Under the pieces are notes generated by a model that made no database searches, had not been told where the DNA came from, and saw only the letters and a list, made by a program, of their open reading frames with translations. DNA of 64,000 bases, taken from the NCBI GenBank assembly GCA_003255065.1, contig QAOA01007268.1, positions 200,127 through 264,126 of the forward strand, given 5' to 3'. Within the stretch, counting starts at the first letter, position 1. Each line of letters begins with the position of its first letter. Shown piece after piece: positions 48,279-59,705 of this stretch. The translations under genes were made by a program, and so were the position numbers. The stretch comes from Cercis canadensis (taxonomy: Eukaryota > Streptophyta > Magnoliopsida > Fabales > Fabaceae).

Positions 48279-50260
48279 TGAATCAGTCCTATCTTTTTAA
48301 AACTCAACAATTTGGTCCCATGTTTTAACATAAATTTGTAATTTTTGGTCAACCTTTAGTTCTCTGTTCAACTACTAACAGAAGCTGACATGGCACTAAA
48401 AAAAGAATTTTTTATTGCTAATATGCCAACTCATTGTCCAGATAGGCAATTTTGCCTCTAAAACACATTGTAATGAGTCATGTGTTGGGCATGTGATCAC
48501 TTAGTATTTTGCTACATTATAAAATGGAATGCAAAAATTATAACTTTCCATTCTTTCTATTTTTCACTTTTCTTGAAATTTTATGTTACAGTCAGTCTTC
48601 TGGTAGTCTGCACCCCACTCAGAAAGAGAGAAGTACCAAGCAAACGTCAAAACAGAATACAAGAGTTGACACGGTTTCAAACAGTATATGCATATATGTT
48701 GTAAATGAAATTGGCATTTATTATAACTGAGGAGGAGACCTGTTATTCTTGCAGTAAAAATAAATTATTGTCTAAATAAACAAAGAATTCATAAAATATT
48801 AGATAAACGTTCACAGACAAAGGCCCTCTTGTAGCCTGAAAATATGAAATAATAGTCCCATAATGCAACACCCAAAGGAATCCCATTTAAGATAACAAAA
48901 GGAAATTACTAAAGAAACTTTTGAAAGAAGAACAATGACCTTTGTAGGGGGAAAAAATGCAAAAAAGTAGAGCAATTGGATAATGGAAGGAAGAGGGTAG
49001 TTTTGGCTAACTACATACATGAGTACGTTTGATAGGGGTGAAAAAGGGGTATAATTTATAAGAGTCAAAGTTACTTCTTTTAAATATTAATCTTTTTATA
49101 AGCATACTAAACATGAGTAAAATTAATTTTTGCACCCTTAAAAGTTATGGCTGAACTGTTAATTCATTAACTTTTTTCTCTCTTAATTTTTACTCTAATA
49201 CCAAATGAACCTAAATAAATAATATTTTTTTAGTATATTTTAGCTACAACTCTAAGTTTAAACACATAATCTACAAACTCTAAAGACGACTTCAGTATAA
49301 CTCAATCTGTTTGGTGCTGTAACATTTACTCCTATAAATTATACCCATTTTCCTTCTCTCATACGTACGCATAAAATACATAATGGTCTAGAAAAGAAAA
49401 TGTTTAAAATTTCGAAGTTAAGGATGGCTTTTCTCTGAAACTCACTAATCCTTTATCATGTAACTCAATACTTTTCCCTTTCCTTATGATATTAGGAAAA
49501 GGAGAAAAAAGAACAGGTAGCACGCACAATTTGCAAAAGAGTATCATGAAACAAGTAGAGGCAGGAGAACTCCGCTAGTAATTTTAATTGATTTAATGAC
49601 CTTTAAGAAGAACTTCATATTTGGCAATGAATAAATCATGGAAATTAATGGCAAGGAAATTAATCCTCCTTAGTTTTGTTTATTTCTTCAAATAAAGTAA
49701 TTACATTAATTTCGTGGAAGGCACCCATATAAATAGTAAATTTCAATTTCATCAAATCTATTCTAGATGCAGCATCATTATTGATGTTGTGGGTGATATA
49801 TAGGGAAGGGATGAGTAGATAGATTAATATTAAAGATATATGAGATTTTTTTCTTTTTTTGGAGGTGCAAGACATAAGAGTTTGTAACCCGATACTTCTT
49901 AGTAGTTTCAAATGTAAAGGGCTCTTATGGAATAAGGAAATGGAAAGAGAAAAGTATTAATCGGAACTAAGAGTGCTCGATTAGATCTTCTAAACTATTC
50001 TAACCCATTGATTATAATAAAATTATATTTAGAGTAACAATTTTTCTTGAGGTTGGTGATGATTTATTATGAATAATATTTTTAGGTTAATTACTTTTTA
50101 TCAGTTTTTGTATAATTTTATTATAAAAAATATCTAATATTAACTAAATATATTATCATTAACATGGAGTTTTTATAAAGTATATATATAAACCCTTGAA
50201 AATAATAATTTTAAAAGCATGCTTAAAACGTCCATTTTTCCTACATAAGGTTCTTGCAGA
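48279..50260. other. Intergenic, no gene recognised
   Basis: AT-rich. Bases 48290-48420 contain 'tttggtccc', 'ttggtca' and 'gctgacatggcac' motifs typical of degraded plant interspersed repeats. No credible coding frame on either strand. Confidence 0.45.
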
Positions 50261-51113
50261 ATTATGGCTCTTTCACCTAGAAATTGCAATTTTACAAACT
50301 TTTTACCTAAATATAACACTTCCCAAATTATTTATATTAATATTATAATTTTTTTTTTAAATTCAAAACAAAACAAAACAAAAAAAACCTTTTCAAAAGC
50401 TACGGGCCCACCGAACACATCGTGGTCCCTGCGATGTGTCCACATTTGTCAATTTTCACTGTCATTTGCCATACGTGCGGGGTCTATTCTCTGAACTAGG
50501 TGAGGCTTACACTCTTTTCATCCTGATCTTTCAATGTGAATGGTGGTGGCTCTGAACCTTTATTCACCTACCAAGTCAGAAATACACATAACCAAAAATA
50601 GATGCAGGTGGGTTGTGAATTCCAAATGAGGACGAAAATAGGCACAAATACTTATTTACTAATAAATGTACCTTTGCAACAAGGGAACCTTTCATTGAAA
50701 AAGAAGAAGCAGCATATGGGATTGAGAAAGAGAGAAAATGAAATAGTTTCAAGCCACAAAATTGGGAATTTGATGATTTGGGAAGAAATGGGAGGTTTTG
50801 AGAAGATGGATACTTGGGAGTTTCAGTATGGAGCAATGTGGAAAAAGAGTGCTTAGGAATAATGAGAGAAGCCATGTTGACACTTAAGGAGAATGGGCCC
50901 GCACATGTAGACATATCGTGGGCCTCGCAACGTGTCTAATGTGGACACACCAGGGGACCATGGTGTGTCCATAATCCCGCAACTTTGAAAATATTTTTTT
51001 TTGTTTGTTTTTAGATTTAAAAAAATTATAATATTAATGTAAATAGTTTAAAAAATGTTATATTTAAGTAAAAAATTTGTAAAATTGTAATTTCTAAATC
51101 AATGAGCCTAGGA
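50261..51113. mobile_element. Foldback element of ~850 bp with long inverted arms
   Basis: 'attgcaattttacaaac' and 'taaatataacac' at the left pair with 'gtaaaattgtaattt' and 'gttatatttaagta' at the right, in arms of over 110 bases. Inside, a second GC-richer pair 'gtccctgcgatgtgtccac' and 'gtggacacaccagggga' also faces each other. No transposase was seen. A one-arm relative lies at 59525-59705. Confidence 0.7.
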
Positions 51114-51990
51114 TTCATTGGATTATGTATTTTAAACACTGAAATTTTCTGTAAAGAATATTAATGCTCTTCTATTTTTCCTTTGCCGACGACGCAATTA
51201 CTTCTATGAAAATACATAGAAGCAGAAAGTGAATCAAACTTAATTACTGACATTTTGCATATGGACTACACCAACCTGCTAGTATCACTTTAAATGGTGT
51301 GTCAGGAAGACAGGGATGACAATACGGAATCCTGTGCTATGCTGTTGAAGTTAATAGGGCTGCAAGAAAGGACGCAGTATTGTTATCTCTTTAATTTTCT
51401 TTGACTAAGGAAGCAAAGTAATTTAAAGCAAAGCTAACAACCCTGCCAGAGGGACGGAGCAGAATACTTGATGGGACATGGGACATGGGACATGGGACGG
51501 TGTAGCATAGCACGCCCCTAAGTACCATAGCCATAATACTTGATTGAAGGGACATGGGACTGCAGAATTTTGGTCCCATACGAAATTATACGATTTTTTT
51601 ACAATATATCTAGGTTTGTTTAGCAGGAAATGTGAAAAATGAAAAGGTTAAAAGTGGAGAAGACACATTGGAAGTAGAAATAGTTTTCATTTTCATTACT
51701 TCCTAGTAAGTACAGTGGTAAAGGAGTAAATTTTTCAAACTTTTTCTGTTTTTAACTAATTTTTCTCTGTACAGTGACAAAATTATACAACTTTTTAAAA
51801 TATATCTAGGTTTGTTATGGCCCCATAGGTTGCTAAATCATGATAAGACCTGAATTTTTTTGTTATTATTTCACTATTTGTTTTTGGTTACAATAGACTA
51901 TAATGCATGAGAAAACGGGTGGGGAGTACAGAATATAAAACTCTTGACATTAACTTTTTAGTGGAGGTGCCTACATACTGTTTTCATTCC
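51114..51990. other. Region upstream of KCS-E
   Basis: No gene recognised. 'gggacat' is repeated in tandem at 51474-51500. The phrase 'atatatctaggtttgtt' occurs at about 51605 and 51800. KCS-E regulatory sequence should lie towards the right end. Confidence 0.45.
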
Positions 51991-52002
51991 TATATATATA
52001 AA
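51991..52002 (+). promoter_or_regulatory. Likely TATA box of KCS-E
   Basis: 'tatatatataaa' lies about 80 bases before the ATG at 52081, a normal plant spacing. A ten-codon upstream frame starts at 52020 but may lie at or before the transcription start. Confidence 0.55.
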
Positions 52003-52080
52003 CTCAACCATAAGTGTTCATGCATAGAGAACAATACAGTCCTCTGTACTAGGGTTTCCTTGTATCCTGCAGCTTCTCAA

Positions 52081-54945
52081 ATGGCAATACTTGCTCCTTC
52101 CCTTGTTGGACTACCTAAGAATCTGAAGTTTGTGAACCATTTCCTAGTCAACAACACTATGTGCCTCTTCTTCACATCCTTCCTAATCTCAGCTTCCATT
52201 TTTCTTTATGTTCAAGTCTTCATCTACCCATTGTCCCTCAATCTTCTCGTTTTAATACCATTATTCCTAGCCACCTATTACTTCACCAACCAACCCAGCA
52301 GAGTTTATTTAGTGGACTTTGCATGCTTCCAACCAGGACCTTCTTGTGTTTGCACTAAGGAAATGTTCTTGGAAAGAGCAGAGAATATTGGGATTCTCAC
52401 CCAAGAGAACTTAGAACTTGTAAGGAAAGTTGTAAATAGGTCAGGAATCGGACCAAAGACTTATGTCCCGGAGCCTATACTGGAGATCCCACCAAACTTG
52501 TCATTAGTTGAGGCAAGGAAGGAAACGGAGATGGTGATTTTTGGTGCCATTAACGAGCTTTTGGTGAAAACTGGGATTGAAACAAAGGATATAGGGATTC
52601 TTGTGATGAATTGCAGTCTGTTCAATCCCACACCATCTCTCGCTGACATGGTTGTGAATCATTTCAAGCTTAGAGGGAACATATTGTGCTACAACCTTGG
52701 TGGTATGGGGTGCAGTGCTGGAGTTATCGCTACAGACCTTGCCAAACAACTCCTACAGGTTTTCTCACCTTACCCTTTTAATATAAAGAGTAAAACCCTT
52801 TAAAAATGTAATTATTAACAAATTCGTCCTTCAAAAATTTTCAATAACAAATTGGTCCTTGAATTATTATTCTGTTAGACAAATTAGTCTTCTGGTACTT
52901 TAATTAAAAAAGTTTTGGACTCCTGCAGACCCATCTTTTAATTTTTTTTACTAATTTTGTCTAATTATGATTAAGCTTTCATTTTTTCATTTAAATCTTT
53001 ATTTTTTTTTCACTAATTTTACTTATCGGAAGACTAATTTGTCCTTGAAATAATAATTCAATGATCAATTTGTCACCAAAAATTTTTAAAGAACGAATTT
53101 GTCAATAACTACATTTTTCAAAGACCAAAAAAGNAATTGCAGTCTGTTCAATCCCACACCATCTCTCGCTGACATGGTTGTGAATCATTTCAAGCTTAGA
53201 GGGAACATATTGTGCTACAACCTTGGTGGTATGGGGTGCAGTGCTGGAGTTATCGCTACAGACCTTGCCAAACAACTCCTACAGGTTTTCTCACCTTACC
53301 CTTTTAATATAAAGAGTAAAACCCTTTTTTAATCCTTGAAAAATGTAATTATTAACAAATTCGTCCTTCAAAAATTTTCAGTAACAAATTGGTCCTTGAA
53401 TTATTATTCTGTTAGACAAATTAGTCTTCTGGTACTTTAATTAGAAAAGTTTTGGACTCCTGCAGACTCATCTTTTAATTTTTTTCACTAATTTTGTCTA
53501 ATTATGATTAAGCTTTCATTTTTTCATTTAAATCCTTATTTTCTTTTCACTGATTTTACTTATCGAAAGACTAATTTGTCCTTGAAATAATAATTCAATG
53601 ATCAATTTGTCACCAAAAATTTTTAAAGAACGAATTTGTCAATAACTATATTTTTCAAAGACTAAAAAAAGGTTTTACTCTAATATAAACAATGTTTATT
53701 CCTAGAAAAAATTTCTCAACAAAATATATATTCCTTCTGAAATAAGTAGACCGCTTTCATCTTTTGAACAATTAGGTTTGGTAGGGTTTGGTAACGTATT
53801 TTATTCCTTTTCATAAATATAGACACTCAACAAATTCCATAACAATTTAATGGTGTTTAGTATTACCCTAGAATCTTCACACCGTTGTGTGATATGCTAG
53901 CATATGAGATGCCTACATTGGGAATGCTATCATCATGGAAATATGGGTACTTCAGATCTCAAGATCTCTTAACTTTTGAGCATCTCATGTATATTTTCAA
54001 TGATTTTTATTGTCTTATTGAACATGAAACTCTGAAATTTCTTGTAATTAAAAACACCTGTGTACCTAATACCTCTGTCAATGTATAGAGTTATGTTTTA
54101 CAACGGCCCGTATGTGCATAGTATGTAAATTTAACCATTTCCTTGTTGAGACTCCTCACACTTTAATTGTTATGCATCAGTCACATCCTAACTCTTACGC
54201 CTTGGTGTTGAGCACTGAAAATGGAACCTCAAGCATGTATTGGGGCAACAATCCGTCCATGCTCGTTGGAAATTGCCTCTTTCGCATGGGTGGATCTGCA
54301 GTTCTCCTTTCAAGCCATTCTTCTGATCGCTACCGCTCGAAATATCAGCTCATCCACACACTACGCACTCATGTGGGCGCTGACGATAACAGTTACAATT
54401 GTGTGTTTCAGGGAGAGGATGAAGAAAACAAAGTTGGTGTTGCACTTTCAAAATCTCTCATGAATGTTGCTGGAGAAGCTCTAAAAGTCCACATCACATT
54501 GCTTGGGCCATTAGTCCTTCCCATCTCAGAAAAAGTGAAATTTTTGGTAACTTTAGTAGGAAGAAAACTTTTTAAGATGAAAATTAAAGCCTACATGCCA
54601 GATTTTAAGTTGGCTTTCCAGCATTTTTGTATTCATCCAGGAGGGAGGGCAGTGCTGGATAAAATCCAAAAAAGTCTTGAACTAGATGATTGGTACATGG
54701 AGCCCTCAAGAATGACACTTTATAGGTATGGGAATACATCATCTAGTTCTTTGTGGTATGTATTAGCTTATTGTGAGGCAAAGGGGAGGATCAAAAAGGG
54801 TGATCGAATATGGCAACTTGCATTTGGATCTGGATTCAAGTGTAACAGTGCAGTGTGGCTTGCACTGAACAATGACATTGATCCAGCATACAAGAATCCA
54901 TGGATAGATGTGATTCATGAATTTCCTGTTAATGTTGCTTCTTAA
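52081..54945 (+). CDS. KCS-E: 3-ketoacyl-CoA synthase (FAE1/CUT1 family), two exons
   Basis: Predicted join of 52081-52758 and 54181-54945, 480 residues. The role is that of KCS-D: the condensing enzyme of very-long-chain fatty acid elongation. Hydrophobic segments lie at about 27-48 and 51-68, before '[11 protein letters not shown]'. Catalytic Cys211 is in 'GMGCSAG', His374 and His378 in 'HFCIH', Asn411 in 'RYGNTSS'; the C-terminus is 'EFPVNVAS'. Splice sites are GT (52759) and AG ('tgcatcag'). The reading frame extends upstream of 52081, but those codons overlap the TATA region, so I chose this ATG. Exon 2 groups with KCS-C ('[11 protein letters not shown]'). All key residues are present and no break is seen, so it is probably functional. 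The intron is inflated by a contig join and holds a foldback element. Confidence 0.9.
52609..53672. other. Single-N contig join with duplicated flanks (N at 53134)
   Basis: Bases 52609-53133, covering the last ~150 bases of KCS-E exon 1 and the start of the intron, recur at 53135-53672 with roughly ten differences by eye. The KCS frame at 53135-53283 is therefore a duplicate of exon 1 sequence, not another gene or exon. The level of difference suggests two alleles. Confidence 0.85.
53314..53680. mobile_element. Mutator-type foldback element (MITE) in the KCS-E intron
   Basis: 367 bases with perfect outer ends 'gagtaaaacc' and 'ggttttactc', inverted arms of well over 100 bases, and a 9-bp direct duplication taatataaa on both sides (53305-53313 and 53681-53689). 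Nine-base duplications and long inverted arms fit Mutator-like elements. No coding sequence. A truncated assembly copy starts at 52788. Confidence 0.8.
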
Positions 54946-55411
54946 ATTTTAGACCCATTGAGTGGGAGAAATGATCTGGTTATAGTCATTATTAATAATC
55001 CTAAACTTGGTGTGGGGTAAGAATATTTTGTATTACAAGTAGTCAACATTAAGGTTATGGAATGAAATCGTATTATAATATGATATGATTGGGAATTTAA
55101 CATAATTAGGGGACTTACTATAATGTCAAGTTATAACAAGTATATATATGTATGATTTTCTTGCTAACAACCAGTAATAGCTGGCCAAAAACTAAGAAAC
55201 ACTTATAGGATTTAGATATAATTCATAATTTTGGAAATATTTTCTTATTTTTATCTTCAGTTTTCATGTTTTGAAAGTCATTTTCATTTTCTATGATTTT
55301 AAGAAATATGCGTGGTTTTTAAAACTTAAAACTGTTTCTAAAAAATAAAAAACAATAAAAACATGTTTGGTATGAAAATTTTAAGAAATTAAAATTATGA
55401 AATTATGTTTG

Positions 55412-55469
<58 letters not shown>

Positions 55470-55589
55470 TTGCTTTTTCATAAATTCCAACCACTTACAC
55501 TTTGTGCCCATCATGGTTTGGATCCAACTGTATCTTATTTTCAATATTTTCTCTCATTTCTATAAGTCCATAAATTTTACAATAAATTG
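54946..55589. other. Region downstream of KCS-E
   Basis: No gene recognised. It should contain the KCS-E 3' leader and polyadenylation site. A (TA)n run lies at 55417-55468. Confidence 0.5.
55417..55468. repeat. (TA)n microsatellite
   Basis: About 26 TA units in a row. Confidence 0.95.
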
Positions 55590-56860
55590 AATAGCTTCAT
55601 CTATTAAACCAGCACGAGCAAGGACATCAACCATGCACCCATAATGCTCCATCTCTACTACAAGCATTTAGGACCCTATGAAAGTTACATTCACTAGAGA
55701 GAAACCTTCACTTATGAACCTCCAAAACAATGTCAGCGCTTCCTTTGCATAACCATGTGAAGCTAATCCACAAATCATGCATCCCAAGTACATATATCCT
55801 TCTTAGGCATACCATTAAACAAGAACTTCGACTTTTCAATGCAACCACACTTTGCTTACATGTCAATTAATTAGAGTTAGTGGGAAATTCACGGATTCAA
55901 TGGTGGAATGTATTAGTCGACCATAACCAATTAAACCCAATTGAGCCTGAAGCTAAAGGGTCTGTTTGGGAGTTTGAAGTTAGGAGAAAGAAAGGAGAGA
56001 AGAGGAAAGAGAGGGAAAGGAAGATAAGGGAAAATGAGAGATTTTCTTCTCCTTTATTTGGATGATTAAAATGAGCAAAATGAGAGAAAATGAAAGGAAA
56101 AGTCTTATTGTAAAATATTTTTATTAGTTTATCCTTTATTATTAAAATAAACATATTTAATATAAAATTAAATAATATAATACACTTATTTCTTTTTCTC
56201 TCTAAACTAATCAATTAATAAAACTAGAAAATAAATTAAATATTTTTCTAAAAAATTAAATTAATCAAGGGTGATGAATTTTTAAAAAAAATAAAGAGAT
56301 ATAATAGTCATTTTAATATATTTTCTCTCCAAATCCCCCAATTTAGAAGAACATGAAAATAGATCAAAAAAAGAGTGTGAGAGTTACATTTTATCCACCG
56401 ATCTCCTCTCATTTTTTAAGATAAATTTTTTAAACAAAAGATAGGGGAGCTTTATTTTTTTTTCTCTCATTTTTTTTTTTCCTTCTAAAGTAACTCCCAA
56501 ACAAATCCAAAACCACTGTAACCAATATTGCCTCAGTTAGATTTAATGCCTTTCTCTCTCTACTTTTTAAAGCACTCCAATCCTTCTTCCAAGAGTCCAT
56601 TTTTGATATATCTCATAATCATTGTACTCCATAAGATGACATCTTTCTCAAACATTTCTTCGAACATCTTCTCTGCAACACTAATCTGCACATTTCTTAC
56701 CAAAGCCACCAGCATTGAATTCCATGTAACCACATCTCTGCACTGGGTATCTTCTTCAAATACCCTTCTTGAGTATTCAACTTTAGAACAAGCACAATAG
56801 AGGTGAATCAAAGGCGTGGAAAGATGAGAATTGTAATATGCTTTCTTAGACAAAGGAAGG
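55590..56860 (-). pseudogene. Broken pentatricopeptide-repeat (PPR) gene, PLS type
   Basis: The minus strand from 56853 reads 'STPLIHLYCACSKVEYSRRV', 'DVVTWNSMLVALVRN' and 'KDVILWSTMIMRYIKNGLLE', typical PPR units that alternate in PLS-type organelle RNA-editing factors. A break follows near 56560. A foldback element occupies 55958-56508. Beyond it the frame resumes as 'LIDMYAKCGCIEKSKFLF', 'GLASHGYAKEALTLF' and 'HYGCMVDVLARAGLIDEAIQ', which fits later units and the E-motif approach. Several stops lie in this second part. The N-terminus and C-terminus are both incomplete. PPR proteins bind organelle RNA; this copy cannot be functional. Confidence 0.8.
55958..56508. mobile_element. Foldback element inside the PPR pseudogene
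   Basis: The ends 'gggtctgtttgggagtt' and 'aactcccaaacaaatcc' are inverted matches. The interior is purine-rich on the left and pyrimidine-rich on the right. No coding sequence. Superfamily not determined, and no clear target duplication seen. Confidence 0.6.
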
Positions 56861-56892
56861 GCTTGGTAAGAATTTTGAAATCAGAAATTTGG

Positions 56893-57417
56893 GGTGTGTT
56901 TGATTCTATTTTTGTTTTTAAAAAACTATTTTTGAAAACAGCTCTCTCTTATTTTTGTTTTCTTGTTTTTATAACAATATTTTGAGAATAAATTTTTAAA
57001 ATATATAAACAAAAACAGTCCTATCAAACAAGTTTTTTTGTTTTATATTTTTCAAAAACAAAAAATAATTTTTAAAAATTGGTTGCAACAACATTAGACA
57101 CTTCTCCCTCATTTTGAAGATAGGTTCACGTTGCTTGCACGTTTCACCTAAAACCCTTTTTTATTAATTACAAAATTGTTATTGTCTTTTTACTTGTTTC
57201 CATTATAATTTTAAAATTGACATCATATTTTCATTTTTTTATTTTTTGTTTTCAAAAATTTAAAAAAAAAAAAAAACACTCAAAACATTTTTTAATATTT
57301 TTAAATTTGAGCCCAATTTAAAAAATATTTTCATTAAACTCAATCATACATATTTTTAAGTCTATTATCTATTTTCCTTAAAAATAAAAATAAAAAATAG
57401 CCAAAACAAACAAACTC
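56893..57417. mobile_element. Possible foldback element next to the PPR pseudogene
   Basis: 'gtgtgtttgattctattttt' at the left faces 'aatagccaaaacaaacaaac' at the right as imperfect inverted ends; the interior is very AT-rich with mirrored 'caaaaacaaaaa' and 'tttttgtttt' runs. Confidence 0.45.
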
Positions 57418-58657
57418 TTATAATTTCATAATTATATTTTTTAAATATAAATTCGATTATTCCTTAGGAGATTATCATTTGTAAACTATTACCAAATTGA
57501 TTACACGTCTGTGTGTTTACATTTGCGCAGGGCACTCTAAATATTAGTGATGCTTTTCCAAGCAATAAATGCTAACATATAAGAGGGGGAGGGGGAAAAT
57601 CGAAAGATAAGACAATTAGACAACGACAAGAGATGTCCTTTTACCTTAAAACAGATATAACAGGTCCTTAATCCTTATGCAACAAAGTAACGTTGCCTGA
57701 GTTAAGATGATGTAGGTCTTTGTAGTATGGTACAATATGAGGTCGGAGATGGGGACGGTCAAGGGTCTGCACAGTAAAATACTTGAGTAAGACCACAGTA
57801 AAGGGTCTGCAGACTCTGCACACTTTGCTTTTGCCTAAGGAATTGCTATAGGTGTCCAAAATAGTGTGAGCCTATCATATTAATGCTTGCCATGTGAACT
57901 ATTGATGGGCAAGCAGAAAGCTCTTGTTCAGTCAATTTCAGCACATGGAAGCAGTTAAATCGAAGCAGTTTCATCATTTCACTGGATTTTAAGCATTAAG
58001 TATAGTGACAAGAGAATTGTCGTTGAAAAAAGGGGTCTTTTTTAGCAGGGAGGAATAAATGCGATTTTACTTTTTAATTTAACTAAAAATAAAAAATTCA
58101 AGTAAAATTCTATATTATATATTTGACTATGTTTGATACGAGCTAAAAGTAGTAAGGAAGCGAACTGAAGGTGTAATAATTACACAATAACAAATGAATT
58201 AAGAGTCAGGTGATAATACTCAAACTTTAAAGTTTAAGTTAATACAGTCTGAGTTAAATAATGTAATAAATATTAAGAGAAGTCAAAAATATGTATAATT
58301 GTTAGAGGCTATTTATAGATGAGGATAAAGAATATGATGAATATATACAAAATTTTGATGATGTGAGTCTTTGACTAAGTGGACCTAAATGCAATGGCCA
58401 AGAAACTAGTATTTACAGTATTTTTCCATTTTAACTTAACTAAAATAAAAAAAAATAAAAAATAAAAACTGTAAACAAATGTAAATGCATGTAAAATCGC
58501 GTTACAGTACGAAGTGAATCGTAGCAAAATCTGAATAAAGAAGCCAATATACGAATTCTAAAGAGAACTGCAATTAGCAAAATTTATAGTATTTAAATAT
58601 AAGAGTCTCATAATGTACCAATTACCATCATAATTTGGTATCCTTTTGTGTGAGCGT

Positions 58658-58658
<1 letters not shown>
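57418..58658. other. Intergenic, no gene recognised
   Basis: AT-rich. A short GC-richer stretch at 57690-57840 repeats 'aagggtctgca' twice, but no protein family was recognised. Confidence 0.45.
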
Positions 58659-58740
<82 letters not shown>

Positions 58741-59452
58741 NNNNNNNNNNNNNNNNNNNNNNNNNNNNNNNNNNNNNNNNNNNNNNNNNNNNNNNNNNNN
58801 NNNNNNNNNNNNNNNNNNNNNNNNNNNNNNNNNNNNNNNNNNNNNNNNNNNNNNNNNNNNNNNNNNNNNNNNNNNNNNNNNNNNNNNNNNNNNNNNNNNN
58901 NNNNNNNNNNNNNNNNNNNNNNNNNNNNNNNNNNNNNNNNNNNNNNNNNNNNNNNNNNNNNNNNNNNNNNNNNNNNNNNNNNNNNNNNNNNNNNNNNNNN
59001 NNNNNNNNNNNNNNNNNNNNNNNNNNNNNNNNNNNNNNNNNNNNNNNNNNNNNNNNNNNNNNNNNNNNNNNNNNNNNNNNNNNNNNNNNNNNNNNNNNNN
59101 NNNNNNNNNNNNNNNNNNNNNNNNNNNNNNNNNNNNNNNNNNNNNNNNNNNNNNNNNNNNNNNNNNNNNNNNNNNNNNNNNNNNNNNNNNNNNNNNNNNN
59201 NNNNNNNNNNNNNNNNNNNNNNNNNNNNNNNNNNNNNNNNNNNNNNNNNNNNNNNNNNNNNNNNNNNNNNNNNNNNNNNNNNNNNNNNNNNNNNNNNNNN
59301 NNNNNNNNNNNNNNNNNNNNNNNNNNNNNNNNNNNNNNNNNNNNNNNNNNNNNNNNNNNNNNNNNNNNNNNNNNNNNNNNNNNNNNNNNNNNNNNNNNNN
59401 NNNNNNNNNNNNNNNNNNNNNNNNNNNNNNNNNNNTTTTTTTTTTTTTTTTT
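58659..59452. other. Assembly gap: poly-T, 695 Ns, poly-T
   Basis: About 80 Ts precede the Ns (58741-59435) and 17 Ts follow. Long open frames of F or K across it are artefacts. Confidence 0.95.
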
Positions 59453-59524
59453 ATTCTTATATACAAGAAAAGGCAGCTGAAGGCTGAATAAGAAAAGACA
59501 CGTCATAGGGCTACTGGTATATCC

Positions 59525-59705
59525 AACGTGGACACACCGTGTGGCCACTAGCACGTTTGATTGTTCTCATATGTTGATTATGTTTTTTTTTTTTAATTTT
59601 TTAAAAATTATAATATTTAAATAATTAAGTTAAAAATTGTTATAGATTAGTAAATTTGTTTATAAAGTGTAATATTTAGGTCAATAAACCTAAAATCCTA
59701 CTCTA
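59525..59705. repeat. One-arm relative of the 50261-51113 foldback element
   Basis: 'acgtggacacaccgtgtggcc', the A/T-rich middle and 'gtaatatttaggtcaa' follow the same order as the right arm of that element. The other arm may lie in the gap. Confidence 0.5.

Noticed and set aside
51474-51500. Possible CRISPR-like or regulatory tandem array of 'gggacat'
   Set aside because: Only a few 7-base units with no spacers; a short slippage repeat in a plant genome.
51907-52080. N-terminal extension of KCS-E by 58 residues
   Set aside because: The frame is open but crosses the TATA-like sequence at 51991 and shows no KCS similarity; the ATG at 52081 gives the usual N-terminus.
53099-53332. A separate KCS gene or extra exon
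   Set aside because: It is the duplicate of KCS-E exon 1 created at the N at 53134; it lacks its own start and includes the same intron bases.
57668-57859. 63-codon minus-strand frame with Cys and His residues
   Set aside because: No recognisable motif spacing; its reading is partly produced by a short repeated phrase.
58558-59554. Open frames of about 280-310 codons on both strands made of F or K and unknown residues
   Set aside because: They run across poly-T and Ns and have no real sequence content. The same holds for frames across 22861-23384.
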